Below are positions 7,925-16,713 of a DNA stretch of 64,000 bases, in pieces. Every line of letters starts with the position of its first letter. Position 1 is the stretch's first letter. Below the pieces are notes generated by a model. That model saw only the letters and a program-made list of their open reading frames with translations, was not told where the DNA came from and made no database searches. The DNA lies in NCBI GenBank assembly GCA_052034585.1, contig JBPOIJ010000038.1:1-64000 (forward strand), in the 5' to 3' direction. The position numbers and the translations under genes were made by a program. Source of the DNA: Xiheimicrobium sp052034585. GTDB taxonomy: Bacteria > Myxococcota > Myxococcia > Myxococcales > Myxococcaceae.

Positions 7925-8656
7925 TCAGGGCACGGCCTGCATCGCCTCGAGCGTCGCGGCAGTGATGATCTCGAAGAGCCGGTGGCCCTCTTCGGAAGAG
8001 GCCAGGGCCGGCGCTCCGAAGTACGCGTCGGGCCCGCCCGCCTCGAGGAAGTTCGTCGCGCCGTTCTTGATCGCCTGGGGCAGATCGATCGCCAGTGACG
8101 GGAGCGCGCGCCGCACCTCCTCGTTCACCAACGCCGGAGCAGCCGCCAACATCAGCGAGGTCTCGTACGCCCCGGCATGACTGCCGCCGTGCATGAACTC
8201 CTCCCCGAGGAGCGGACCCGTCGGCTTCCGACGGTGATCGGGCACCACGACTCGAAACGAAGCGCCCGCCTGTGCGTCCGCCGCTGCCGCGTGAACGACC
8301 TTGAAGTGCGCGGGCTCGAGGTGGTGGTTCACCACGCAGATCCGCTTGAAGCCCGAGCGCCCGATGCCGGCGAGGACTGCCGCGAGGTGCTGCCGAGCGA
8401 GCGTGCCTTCGATGCTCACCGTTCCCGAGAAGGGCGCGGCGAAGTCGGTGAGCGAGTAGGCGACGGCTGGAAACTCGACGGCCTCCAGCTTCGCGCCCAC
8501 CCGGCGGCAGACCTCCTGGGCGATCACCACGTCGACGTTGAGCGGGAGATGGGGGCCGTGGGCTTCCGTCGAACCGACCGGCAACAGCGCCCAGGTGTTC
8601 GCCTCGGCGAGCGCCTGGAGGCGAGGCCAGGGGAGGTGCGCAGCGAGTGAGAGCAT
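7925..8656 (-). CDS. Creatininase-family amidohydrolase
   Basis: A 243-residue metal-dependent amidohydrolase of the creatininase (PF02633-type) family. The metal-binding signature is present near residues 26-42 as PVGSTEAHGPHLPLNVD (Glu, His and Asp ligands), and the second signature HAGAYETSLML lies near residue 160. Relatives hydrolyse creatinine, act on formamides in riboflavin/F420 biosynthesis, or mature mycofactocin; the substrate here cannot be assigned. Its ATG overlaps the stop of the upstream membrane-protein gene as TGATG, so the two are translationally coupled. Confidence 0.82.
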   Translation of the reverse strand: MLSLAAHLPWPRLQALAEANTWALLPVGSTEAHGPHLPLNVDVVIAQEVCRRVGAKLEAVEFPAVAYSLTDFAAPFSGTVSIEGTLARQHLAAVLAGIGRSGFKRICVVNHHLEPAHFKVVHAAAADAQAGASFRVVVPDHRRKPTGPLLGEEFMHGGSHAGAYETSLMLAAAPALVNEEVRRALPSLAIDLPQAIKNGATNFLEAGGPDAYFGAPALASSEEGHRLFEIITAATLEAMQAVP

Positions 8657-9498
8657 CAGTCGTGGTCTCCATCGTCAGAGTCAGCGGGACGAACGGCCGC
8701 CCTCCCCGCCGAGCTCGGAACTCGTGGGCGCTCTCCACTCTTCGCCGTGACCGCGCTTCGTGTCGAGGTGTTCGGTCGAACGGACTGCTGTCGGCCCGAG
8801 GCGATGGGTGGCGCTGCCGCTGGAACGTCCACTGGCGTGGGTGGCCCACTCGGCGCGGTCCCCAGGCCCTTTCTCCACTCGCCGAGCGCCTCGACCTCGG
8901 CTTCGGCCTTCTTCAGGTCTGCCTCGTGTTCCCGCTCACGCACCTTGCGAGCGTTGAACTGCCCGAAGCTCCAGACCGCGAGGATCAGCACTGCTCCGGG
9001 GAGCGACCACCAGACGACGCGCGACGGCGCCGCGAGGAGCTGATCGGGTGCCCAGCCGCGGTCTCTCGAACCGACCGCGAGCCACGGAGATCGCTCCTCC
9101 TCGACGCGTCGCGCGGCCTGCGACACCAGCTCGGCCTTCCGAACGTCGTCGGGCTTCAGCTTGAAGCCGCGCTCGTCGAATCTCCACCGCAGCCGCTCGG
9201 TGTGCTGGGCGAGGAACTTGTTCTCGGGAATGAGGCGGGCGGCTTCGAGCACGTGGCCGAAGCCCTCTTCCAACGCCGCGCGGGAGCAGGTTCGCCCATC
9301 GTCGACCCCGAGGAGCTCGAGCGCACGCGCGTACCGTTCGGCAGCCTGGTACTCGGGGGACTGCCAGTAGGTCCTCCAGACGTAGCCGACGACCGCCAGC
9401 GCATAGATGGCCAGCACCACGAAGAGGCCCCAGGGCACCGAGAACTTCGGCCGCGGCGCCTTCTTCGGGTGTGAGGGGCGGTACTCGTGAACGGACAT
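8656..9498 (-). CDS. Two-helix membrane protein of unknown function
   Basis: About 280 residues from ATG 9498; an upstream ATG at 9549 would add 17 residues without a better ribosome-binding site. There are two strongly hydrophobic segments, about residues 21-42 (PWGLFVVLAIYALAVVGYVW) and 160-181 (WWSLPGAVLILAVW). Between them is a ~115-residue helical extracytoplasmic region (YQAAERYARALELLGV, TPR-like). A charged helical and Ser/Pro-rich tail faces the cytoplasm. No family was recognised. The stop codon overlaps the start of the creatininase-family gene, implying a shared role or at least joint expression. Confidence 0.6.
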   Translation of the reverse strand: MSVHEYRPSHPKKAPRPKFSVPWGLFVVLAIYALAVVGYVWRTYWQSPEYQAAERYARALELLGVDDGRTCSRAALEEGFGHVLEAARLIPENKFLAQHTERLRWRFDERGFKLKPDDVRKAELVSQAARRVEEERSPWLAVGSRDRGWAPDQLLAAPSRVVWWSLPGAVLILAVWSFGQFNARKVREREHEADLKKAEAEVEALGEWRKGLGTAPSGPPTPVDVPAAAPPIASGRQQSVRPNTSTRSAVTAKSGERPRVPSSAGRAAVRPADSDDGDHD

Positions 9499-9640
9499 CG
9501 AGAGGGCGTCGAGCCTACTCTCTCCGCTCGGTCGATTCGATTCGTGCACCTCGCTCGCCGACCGGGCTTGGTTCGTCGAACGTTCGGGCGCTCCGCTGGT
9601 GGAACGTGGCGGCCGTCTTCGGGCGGGCTACAACCGAGCC

Positions 9641-10525
9641 ATGGCGTTCGCCTCGATGCCGACGTTGTCACCAGGAGACCGGCTTCGCATCGTCGCGCCC
9701 GCTGGTCCCTTCGATCCCGAGAAGTTCGAGAAGGGCAGGGCGGTGCTCGCGCGGCGCTACCGGGTCGAGATCGCCGAGGAAGCGACCCTTCGTCACCGGT
9801 ACCTCGCGGGGCCAGACGAGCTGCGACGCCGTTCGGTTCAGGCCGCGTTCGACGATGCGTCGCTCGCGACCCTGGTGGCGGCGCGTGGTGGTTACGGCAC
9901 GAGTCGGCTCCTCGGCGAACTCCGGCTCCATCGCCCACTCACCATCCTCGGGTTCTCGGACATCACGGCCCTGCACCTGGCGATGCTGGCGAAGGGCTTT
10001 CGGTCGGTGCACGGGCCGGTGGTGACGCAGCTGGGCAGCCAGCCCGATGACGCAGTGGAGCGCACCTTCTCGATCCTCGAGGGGCGGGCCGTGGCGCCGC
10101 TCTGGGGCACCGAGACGATTCGTGGGGGGAGTGCCGAGGGCGCGCTCATCGGCGGCAACCTCGCGCTGATCGCCAGCCTGGTGGGCACGCCCTTTCTCCC
10201 GTCGCTCAGCGGCGCGGTGGTGCTGCTCGAAGACGTCGGTGAGCGGCCCTATCGACTCGATCGCATGCTGACGCAGCTCAGGCTGGCCGGTGCACTCCAA
10301 GGAATCGCGGGAATCGTCCTTGGTGAGTTCACCGACTGCGAAGAGAAGGACGCGACCTTCACGAGCGCCGAGGTGCTGGCCGAGCTGTGTGGTTCGCTCG
10401 GCGTTCCCGTGTTGGCAGGCCTCCCCATCGGTCACGGTGCGGTGAACCAGCCCGTCGTTCTCGGTGCGCGCGTGCGCCTCGATGCCACCGCTCGCCAGCT
10501 GCTTCCGCTCGAGGGCTTGGGGTGA
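9641..10525 (+). CDS. ldcA: LD-carboxypeptidase (peptidase S66), murein tetrapeptide carboxypeptidase
   Basis: A 294-residue cytoplasmic serine peptidase that removes the terminal D-Ala from L-Ala-gamma-D-Glu-meso-DAP-D-Ala released during wall turnover. The S66 triad is recognisable in order: Ser106 in GFSDIT, Glu197 in LLEDVGERPY and His265 in LPIGHG, with spacings like those of the Pseudomonas enzyme. ARGGYGTSRLL precedes the nucleophile. ATG 9641 was chosen; ATG 9656 is possible. The stop overlaps the GTG of the following serine hydrolase (GTGA), and Mpl lies just beyond, so the group fits peptidoglycan recycling. Confidence 0.9.
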   Translation: MAFASMPTLSPGDRLRIVAPAGPFDPEKFEKGRAVLARRYRVEIAEEATLRHRYLAGPDELRRRSVQAAFDDASLATLVAARGGYGTSRLLGELRLHRPLTILGFSDITALHLAMLAKGFRSVHGPVVTQLGSQPDDAVERTFSILEGRAVAPLWGTETIRGGSAEGALIGGNLALIASLVGTPFLPSLSGAVVLLEDVGERPYRLDRMLTQLRLAGALQGIAGIVLGEFTDCEEKDATFTSAEVLAELCGSLGVPVLAGLPIGHGAVNQPVVLGARVRLDATARQLLPLEGLG

Positions 10526-11619
10526 AGACGCTCACGGCACTCCTCGAGGAGGGCGTGCGCGCTCGAGTCTTCGGGGCGGCCCGCGCCGAGGTCTGGCACG
10601 ACGGCCGGCTCGTCTTCGAGGGAGGACCGGCGCCCGCCGACGCGCTGTTCGATCTCGCCTCGGTGACGAAGGTGATGTCGACGACGGCGATCCTCTGCCG
10701 GTTGATCGCCCGTGGTGTGCTCGAGCGCGGCACGAAGGTGAAGGCGGTGTTGCCACGGGTCGGCGTCGACGCGACGGTCGAGGAACTCGCGTTTCATTCC
10801 TCCGGCTTGCCCGCGTTCGTGCCGGCCTTCGCCGAGGTGACTCGCACGCACCCCACGCTCTTCGATCGAACGGCCAGCGCGGCCGAGCGCGCGAAGGTTC
10901 GAGGGGACGTGCTCGATCGAGTCCTCCGAACACCGCCAACCACGCGTCCTCGGTCGAGCGCGGTCTACAGCGACGTGGGCTTCGTCATGCTCGGAGCGCT
11001 CATCGAGGAGGTGGCGCAGAAGCCCTTGGACGCGGTGTTTCGAGACGAGGTGGCTCAACCGCTCTCGCTCGAGGCGGCCTTTCGACCCATCTCGCGCCCT
11101 GCGCCGAGTGAGCGCGTGGTGCCGACCGGAGGAACCAGACCGCGGGAACCAGCGCCTGGTCAGGAGTCGATGTGGACGTGCGGTCGCTGGCCTTCGATCG
11201 CTGGAGAGGTCGACGACGACAACGCCTGGGTGCTCGACGGCGTCGCGGGTCACGCCGGTCTTTTTGGGACGGCGCGCGCGGTCGCGACGTTCGGCAATGC
11301 GATCCTCGACGGGCGGATTCCGGCCCCGACGGACTGGAAGGTCGATTCGCTCACGCCCGGCAGCACGCGCACGTTCGGCTTCGATACCCCGTCGGTCGAG
11401 GGGGCATCGTGCGGTTCCCGGCTTGGGCGCGGAGGGCCGCGGGGGGCGATCGGGCACCTCGGATTCACGGGAACGAGTCTGTGGATCGACCTCGATCGTC
11501 GCCTCGTGGTGGTGCTCCTCTCCAACCGCGTCGTCTTTGGTCGAGCCAACGTCCAGATTCGAGCCTTCCGGCCCCGGTTCCATGACGCGGTCGTGACCGC
11601 GCTCTCTCTCGATCACTGA
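10522..11619 (+). CDS. Serine hydrolase, class C beta-lactamase/penicillin-binding-like family
   Basis: A 365-residue serine hydrolase of the beta-lactamase/DD-peptidase fold. Catalytic motifs visible are SxxK at Ser47-Lys50 (ASVTK), a YxN-equivalent Y149-S-D151, and the third motif area as HLGFTGTSLWID followed by LVVVLLSNRV. No signal peptide or membrane helix is apparent, so the protein may act in the cytoplasm, which is unusual for this family but consistent with its coupling to LdcA. It may process recycled muropeptides or an unrelated ester or amide; the name 'beta-lactamase' should not be read as antibiotic resistance. GTG 10522 overlaps the ldcA stop by three bases. Confidence 0.82.
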   Translation: MKTLTALLEEGVRARVFGAARAEVWHDGRLVFEGGPAPADALFDLASVTKVMSTTAILCRLIARGVLERGTKVKAVLPRVGVDATVEELAFHSSGLPAFVPAFAEVTRTHPTLFDRTASAAERAKVRGDVLDRVLRTPPTTRPRSSAVYSDVGFVMLGALIEEVAQKPLDAVFRDEVAQPLSLEAAFRPISRPAPSERVVPTGGTRPREPAPGQESMWTCGRWPSIAGEVDDDNAWVLDGVAGHAGLFGTARAVATFGNAILDGRIPAPTDWKVDSLTPGSTRTFGFDTPSVEGASCGSRLGRGGPRGAIGHLGFTGTSLWIDLDRRLVVVLLSNRVVFGRANVQIRAFRPRFHDAVVTALSLDH

Positions 11620-11793
11620 CCCCGCGCGAGGCCGGCGCGAACGCCGAACTCGGTCGACTCGCCCCTGGCCTTCGAGCCCGAACAGCACGAGGGCCGGCTC
11701 GACGCGCGGGTCGGCGACGGCCTGATGCTCGAACTCCTCGTCGAGCCAACCTGACGTGGACGGTGCTCTCGTCCCGTGCTGGAAACGCGGTCG

Positions 11794-13257
11794 ATGCGTG
11801 ACACCGACGACGGGAACGTCCTCGCGACGATCGATCCTGCCTCCATCAAGCGAATTCACCTCGTGGGCGTGGGTGGTACCGGCATGGGGAGCTTCGCCGG
11901 CATGCTCAAGTCGGCCGGCTACGAGGTGACGGGCAGCGACGAGAACGTCTACCCCCCGATGAGCGACATGCTGAAGACGTGGGGCATTCCGGCGATGACG
12001 CCGTACCGCCCGGAGAACCTCGACGCCGCTCGGCCCGACCTCGTCATCATCGGCAACGTGATTCGCCGGGTGAACCCCGAAGCCACTGCGGTTCGCCAGC
12101 GCGGGCTGAAGCAGATGAGCTTCCCCGCTGCGCTCGGCTCGCTCTTCCTCGCGCCCCGGCACTCGATCGTCGTGGCGGGCACTCACGGCAAGACGACCAC
12201 CAGCTCGTTGATGGGGCACGTGCTCGCGGCTGCGGGGCGTGATCCAACGTTCCTCGTCGGAGGCGTGACCAAGAACTACTCCGGCAACTATCGCCTCGGC
12301 CGCGGCGCCCACTTCGTCGTCGAAGGGGATGAATACGACACCGCCTACTTCGACAAGGGCCCCAAGTTCCTCCACTACCAGCCCAAGAGCGTGATCCTCA
12401 CCAGCATCGAGCTCGATCACGCCGACATCTATCGAGACCTCGCGCACTACGAGTCGTCCTTCGAAAAGCTGATGGCCCTGGTTCCGTCCTCCGGCCACGT
12501 CGCGGTCTGTGCCGATTGGCCCAACGCAGTGCGGCTCGCGAAGGGCTCCAAGGCGAAGGTGACGACCTACCTGGGGAAGGAGGGGAGCGAGGCCGAGGTC
12601 ACGCCACGGAACCTCCGGCTGGGCGAGGAAGGTGCGCGCTTCGAGATCGTCGAGGCCGGCGCCTCGCGCGGTGAATTCCTGCTCCCGATGGCCGGTCGAC
12701 ACAACGTGGAGAACGCACTCGGCGTCTACGCCTGCGCCCGCGGCCTGGGGCTCGAGCCCGAGGAGGTTCGGCGTGGCTTCGCGTCGTTCGAGGGCGTCAA
12801 GCGGCGGCAAGAAATCAGAGGGGAGCCCGGCGGCGTGCTCGTGATCGATGACTTCGCGCATCACCCAACCGCGGTGCGAGAGACGATCGCCGCGGTGAAG
12901 TCCCGCTGGTCGTCGCGACCGATCTGGGCCGTCTTCGAGCCGCGGAGCAACACGAGCCGTCGCAACCTCCACCAAGACGAGTACGCCCACAGCTTCGGAG
13001 GCGCCTCGCGCGCATCGATCAAGATCCCCGAGAAGCACGACAAGATTCCGGCCGGCGAAGAGCTCGACGTGCCCCGGCTCGCGAAGGAGCTCTCCTCGAC
13101 GGGCATTCCCTCGGTGGCGAAGGCGTCGGTGGCGGAGCTGGTCGACGAGGTCGCCTCCCAGGCGAAGCGAGGTGATCTCGTCCTGGTGATGAGCAATGGC
13201 GGGTTCGGTGGGTTCATCGACACCGTGCTCGCACGCCTCGAGGGGAGGGGCGGCTGA
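11794..13257 (+). CDS. mpl: UDP-N-acetylmuramate:L-alanyl-gamma-D-glutamyl-meso-diaminopimelate ligase (Mpl)
   Basis: About 487 residues of the Mur-ligase superfamily. Mpl reattaches recycled tripeptide to UDP-MurNAc, bypassing MurC, MurD and MurE. The N-terminal domain has IHLVGVGGTGMGSFAGM, and the ATP-binding P-loop is AGTHGKTTTSS (about 128-138). The central-domain motifs EGDEYDTAYFDKGPKF and ELDHADIY are diagnostic for Mpl rather than MurC, and the C-terminal domain includes DDFAHHPTAVRETI and FEPRSNTSRR. ATG 11794 is used; GTG 11776 would add six residues. The stop TGA overlaps the next ATG by one base. Neighbouring ldcA supplies its tripeptide substrate. Confidence 0.95.
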   Translation: MRDTDDGNVLATIDPASIKRIHLVGVGGTGMGSFAGMLKSAGYEVTGSDENVYPPMSDMLKTWGIPAMTPYRPENLDAARPDLVIIGNVIRRVNPEATAVRQRGLKQMSFPAALGSLFLAPRHSIVVAGTHGKTTTSSLMGHVLAAAGRDPTFLVGGVTKNYSGNYRLGRGAHFVVEGDEYDTAYFDKGPKFLHYQPKSVILTSIELDHADIYRDLAHYESSFEKLMALVPSSGHVAVCADWPNAVRLAKGSKAKVTTYLGKEGSEAEVTPRNLRLGEEGARFEIVEAGASRGEFLLPMAGRHNVENALGVYACARGLGLEPEEVRRGFASFEGVKRRQEIRGEPGGVLVIDDFAHHPTAVRETIAAVKSRWSSRPIWAVFEPRSNTSRRNLHQDEYAHSFGGASRASIKIPEKHDKIPAGEELDVPRLAKELSSTGIPSVAKASVAELVDEVASQAKRGDLVLVMSNGGFGGFIDTVLARLEGRGG

Positions 13258-13802
13258 TGCGTTGGCTCCTGCTCTTCGCCCTCGCAGGCTCGTGCGTGCG
13301 ATTGCCGACCGCGCCCGCGCTGATCGACGACACCGCGAGGGTTCAACTCGTGGGGAGCAACGCCGCGGAGGCCATCGACTTCACCGTCACTCGAATGTCC
13401 GACGGCACGCCCTACCACCTGTCCGACGATCGAGGTGCCGTGGTGCTGATCGACGTCTGGGCGACCTGGTGCGAGCCGTGTCGAGACTCGTTGCCCGTCT
13501 ACGACGACGTCGCCAAGCAGTTCGCCTCGAAGGGCCTCAAGGTGTACGCGATGAGCGTCGATGCCGATCCGAAGGTGATCGCTCCCTTCCTCGCCGAGCT
13601 GAAGGTGAGCCTGCCCGCGCTCCACGATCCCGAAGCCGCGCTGGCCGGCAAGGTGCTCAAGGTTCGCCAGATGCCGACGAGCATCTTGATCGATCGGCGC
13701 GGCGTCGTTCGCCGGGTGCACGAAGGGCTGAGTGACGAGTTCCTGCAAGAGACGCTCGCCGACGTCGAGGCCGTGCTCGCCGAGCCGCCAGTCAAGCGGT
13801 GA
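13257..13802 (+). CDS. TlpA/ResA-like thioredoxin-fold lipoprotein
   Basis: A 181-residue exported thiol-disulfide protein. Residues 1-13 form a lipoprotein signal with lipobox LAGSC, so it is probably membrane-anchored in the periplasm. The thioredoxin fold starts with DFTVTRMSDG, the redox-active CxxC is WCEPC (near residue 75), and the cis-Pro loop is RQMPTSILID. The acidic residue between the cysteines suits a reducing TlpA/ResA-type role such as cytochrome c maturation, but the partner is unknown. Translation is coupled to mpl (TGATG). Confidence 0.85.
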   Translation: MRWLLLFALAGSCVRLPTAPALIDDTARVQLVGSNAAEAIDFTVTRMSDGTPYHLSDDRGAVVLIDVWATWCEPCRDSLPVYDDVAKQFASKGLKVYAMSVDADPKVIAPFLAELKVSLPALHDPEAALAGKVLKVRQMPTSILIDRRGVVRRVHEGLSDEFLQETLADVEAVLAEPPVKR

Positions 13803-13920
13803 CCGACTGGCGCCTACCGTCGGGACTCGCACCGGTTCGCGTTCGATCGGTCGACACCTCGGCCACGCTCGAATCGCGTCGACCTCGCAGTGGGCGCATC
13901 GCCTGAAGTATGGGCGAGTC

Positions 13921-14748
13921 ATGACGCCGAGCACCCTCCGCCTCGAAGCCGAACGCCTCGCGACCGCCGCGGGAACGGTCCTTCGCGAGAAGTTCTCCCA
14001 GGCTCGGACGATCGACTTCAAGGGCGGTGATCGGTCGAACCTCGTCACCGACGCCGATCACGCCGCCGATCGGTTGGTGATCGAGGCGCTCCGCAGCCGC
14101 TTCCCTTCCCATGGCATCCTCACCGAGGAGTCTGGCGCCCTCGCGACCGGTGGCCTGCGATGGATCCTCGACCCGCTCGACGGCACCACCAACTACGCCC
14201 ACGGCCTGCCTCACTTCTGCGTCTCGATCGCGGTCGAAGGCGAGTGGCGAGGCGAGTCGAAGGTGCTGGCCGGCGCGGTCTACCACCCGATCCTCGACGA
14301 GCTCTTCTCGGCGGCCCGCGGTGATGGCGCGACCCTCAACGGCCGGCGACTCGCGATCTCGACGACGGCCAGCCTCGGAGAAGCGCTGCTCAGCACCGGG
14401 TTCCCCTACGACTTGCGGCTCCACGACGACGCGCCACTCGGCCTCTTCAATCGCCTCGCGAAACGTGCCCGCGGCATGCGGCGCATGGGGAGCGCCGCGC
14501 TCGACCTCGCCTACCTCGCCGCCGGCCGCTTCGACGGCTACTTCGAGTTCGGCTTGAACCCGTGGGACACCGCGGCGGGCTCGCTGCTCGTCGAGGAGGC
14601 TGGTGGGCAACTGGCGTGCATCGACGGCTCACCCTGGGCCGTCCGGTTCGGCGACGTCGTCGCGGCAGGGCCTGGCCTCTTCGAGCTCATGCGCACGGCC
14701 TGCGCCGAGTTCAGCAGGGAGATCGGGTTCATTCCTCGGCCGCGCTGA
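13921..14748 (+). CDS. suhB: Inositol monophosphatase family protein (SuhB-like)
   Basis: A 275-residue Mg-dependent phosphatase of the IMPase superfamily. Metal-site motifs are in order: DADHAAD with the preceding Lys-rich GDRSNLVT, EESG (residues ~64-67), the main motif WILDPLDGTTNYAHGL, and the C-terminal GLNPWDTAAGSLLVEEAGG. The conserved Asp and Glu ligands are all present. It may hydrolyse myo-inositol-1-phosphate or a related sugar phosphate; SuhB also acts in rRNA transcription antitermination in enterics. It starts at ATG 13921 after a 118-base gap and converges on the OPX gene, so it is a single-gene unit. Confidence 0.88.
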   Translation: MTPSTLRLEAERLATAAGTVLREKFSQARTIDFKGGDRSNLVTDADHAADRLVIEALRSRFPSHGILTEESGALATGGLRWILDPLDGTTNYAHGLPHFCVSIAVEGEWRGESKVLAGAVYHPILDELFSAARGDGATLNGRRLAISTTASLGEALLSTGFPYDLRLHDDAPLGLFNRLAKRARGMRRMGSAALDLAYLAAGRFDGYFEFGLNPWDTAAGSLLVEEAGGQLACIDGSPWAVRFGDVVAAGPGLFELMRTACAEFSREIGFIPRPR

Positions 14749-14769
14749 AGGCCGGGCGCAGAGACCCAG

Positions 14770-15381
14770 CTAGAGGAAGCCCTCTGGGACGAAGACGATG
14801 TCGCCTGGCTGAAGGGTGAAGTTCTTCTCGCCGCCGTTGATGATGTCACCCACCCGCACCGGCACTCGGGTCTCCCGCCCCTCGATGATCCGGGTGATGT
14901 TCACCCCGTTGCGCTCGGCGGTGCGGTTGAAGCCTCCCGCAGCCCCGACCGCCGAGAGAATCGTCATGCCCTCCTCGTACGAGAAGGAGCCAGGCTTGGC
15001 GACGTCACCGAAGACGAAGATCCGCTTCGAGCTGAACTCCTTCACCATCACCGTCACCTGCGGGCGTCGCACGAAGCCCTGCTTGAGGCAGTTGGTGATC
15101 GCGTCGGCGGCGAGGCTGGGCGTGAGCTCGACGACCTTCACCTTTCCGCAGAGCGGGTAGTCGATGACGCCCTCGGGCGAGACCCGGAAGGCGCCCGAGA
15201 GATCGGCCTCCTGGTAGACCCGCACCTCGAGGATGTCGTTGGTGCCGAGCGTGTTCGCCCGCACCCCGCCGTCGGGCCCCGGCAGATCTTCGGGGCGCAC
15301 CATTCCCCCGAGCGGCTTCGGCGTTCGACAGGCGATGAGAACGAGGAGGGTGAACCCGAAGACCGAGAGCTTCGTGCGCAT
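14770..15381 (-). CDS. Outer-membrane polysaccharide export (OPX/Wza-type) lipoprotein, short form
   Basis: 203 residues. The lipobox is LVLIAC at Cys18. A polysaccharide-export domain (about 40-125; NDILEVRVYQEADLSG, GVIDYPLCGKVKV) is followed by one SLBB domain (about 130-195; KRIFVFGDVAKPGSFSY, TILSAVGAAGGF). It ends at FVPEGFL without the amphipathic C-terminal helix that lets E. coli Wza cross the outer membrane. Short OPX proteins in M. xanthus pair with a separate beta-barrel, and such a gene lies 5 bases upstream. The protein therefore probably forms the periplasmic part of a composite export channel. Confidence 0.88.
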   Translation of the reverse strand: MRTKLSVFGFTLLVLIACRTPKPLGGMVRPEDLPGPDGGVRANTLGTNDILEVRVYQEADLSGAFRVSPEGVIDYPLCGKVKVVELTPSLAADAITNCLKQGFVRRPQVTVMVKEFSSKRIFVFGDVAKPGSFSYEEGMTILSAVGAAGGFNRTAERNGVNITRIIEGRETRVPVRVGDIINGGEKNFTLQPGDIVFVPEGFL

Positions 15382-15386
15382 GGCCT

Positions 15387-16640
15387 TCAGTACCGGAAGG
15401 TCAGCCGCAGGTTCGCCTCATGTCGTGCGAAGTTGATTCCGGTCTGGGTGTTCTGGCTCGAGGTGCGGTAGCCGAGCCCGTACCCGGCGCTGATCACGAA
15501 CCACGACGTCACCACGAACGACGGGCCAAAGTTCGCCGAGATCATCAGGTCCTGGCGGGTCGATGCGGCGGCGTTGGGCGCGAAGAAGGTGAAGTAGTCG
15601 ACCGAGAGGGTGCCGTTGAGGGTGAGGCGATCGTTGAGGAGCGCGACCCGCGCATTGAGGAAGCCGCGATCGTCGGCAAAGGTGCCGAACGCCGGAACCG
15701 GCATCATGTCGCGGGTGTAGCCGATGCCGACCGAGATCGAGTCACCCACGAGGTAGGTCAACTCGGCGAGGCCGATCGGCGCGGCGCGCTTGGTGCTGGC
15801 GAAGTCGTAGGCCGCTCCGGCGAGCAGGGTGACGGAGAAGCGCGGCGAGAGGAGGCCGGCAAGGCCCGCGCGCCCACGGAGAATGTTCGCCGGTGGGTTG
15901 GTGGTCGCCGTGGAGTTCCAATAGGTGCGGTAGTCGAAGTTCGCGTCGAGGAGCACCGACGTCTTCGGGAGGAAGCGGTATCGGCCCCCGAGCGCGAAGT
16001 TGAGGTTGCTGTAGTTCATCTCCCCGACGCGCGTCGGGTTGCAGGTGACGTCGTTCGTGGGACACGTGGTCTGCCCCAACAACAGCGGCTCGAAGAACTC
16101 CACACCCCAGGTGACGCGCGGGGTGATCTCGAGTGCACGGCCTCCGGGGCGAATCGGCGTCGCGAGCGAGAGGGCGTTGAAGAGCGAGACGATGCCGATG
16201 CCGGCCGACGGGTTCTGCGTGCGATCGGAGCGCGAGAACGAGTCGTTGATGTCGACCTCGACCGCGCCATCCTTGTTGAAGGCCGTCTCGAGCGAGACGA
16301 GGCCCTGCACGCGCGAGAGGTTTCGCGACGACTGGCCCTGGAGAATGCCCGAGAAGATGAGGTACTCGGCGTTCCCACCGAACTTGACCGAGGTCGACGG
16401 CGAGTCGAGGCCGTACGAGAGCCCGGCGCGGGGAACGAAGATGATCTCGGGGCTGGGAACGCCCGCCTGCTGGAAGTAGCCGACGAGCGAGTCGAAGCGG
16501 CCTTCGACTTCGCCGAAGAGATGCAGCCGCCCATCGCCCATCTTGAAGCCGTTGGGCTGGAGGCTCTGCGCGAACGCCGTCGAGCAGATCACGAGCCCCA
16601 ACACCAACCCCACACGCGCGCCTGTGCCCCTCCGAGTCAT
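15387..16640 (-). CDS. Outer-membrane beta-barrel protein, probable polysaccharide-export partner of the OPX protein
   Basis: 417 residues with a signal peptide ending AFAQ (~25). The mature protein consists of alternating strands with Tyr/Phe girdles and closes with LRLTFRY, a terminal aromatic residue typical of BAM substrates. The length and strand pattern suit a large barrel of about 16-18 strands. It is followed after 5 bases by the short OPX lipoprotein; an adjacent barrel plus OPX lacking its membrane helix matches the Wzp/Wza composite translocon described for M. xanthus. Which polysaccharide it carries is unknown, as no polymerase or flippase lies nearby. Confidence 0.75.
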   Translation of the reverse strand: MTRRGTGARVGLVLGLVICSTAFAQSLQPNGFKMGDGRLHLFGEVEGRFDSLVGYFQQAGVPSPEIIFVPRAGLSYGLDSPSTSVKFGGNAEYLIFSGILQGQSSRNLSRVQGLVSLETAFNKDGAVEVDINDSFSRSDRTQNPSAGIGIVSLFNALSLATPIRPGGRALEITPRVTWGVEFFEPLLLGQTTCPTNDVTCNPTRVGEMNYSNLNFALGGRYRFLPKTSVLLDANFDYRTYWNSTATTNPPANILRGRAGLAGLLSPRFSVTLLAGAAYDFASTKRAAPIGLAELTYLVGDSISVGIGYTRDMMPVPAFGTFADDRGFLNARVALLNDRLTLNGTLSVDYFTFFAPNAAASTRQDLMISANFGPSFVVTSWFVISAGYGLGYRTSSQNTQTGINFARHEANLRLTFRY

Positions 16641-16713
16641 TGGTCAGCGGTCCGTAGCACACCCGCGGGGGTGTCCAAGAGGTTTCAAGTTCATGGAGAA
16701 GGAGTGCGAACGA

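Noticed and set aside
10522..11619. Calling this gene an antibiotic-resistance beta-lactamase
   Set aside because: The fold motifs are shared with esterases and peptidases, no export signal is visible, and its coupling to ldcA and mpl points to wall recycling.
10432..13038. A minus-strand open frame of 868 codons opposite the serine hydrolase and mpl
   Set aside because: Antisense shadow; the plus strand encodes Mpl with all its motifs.
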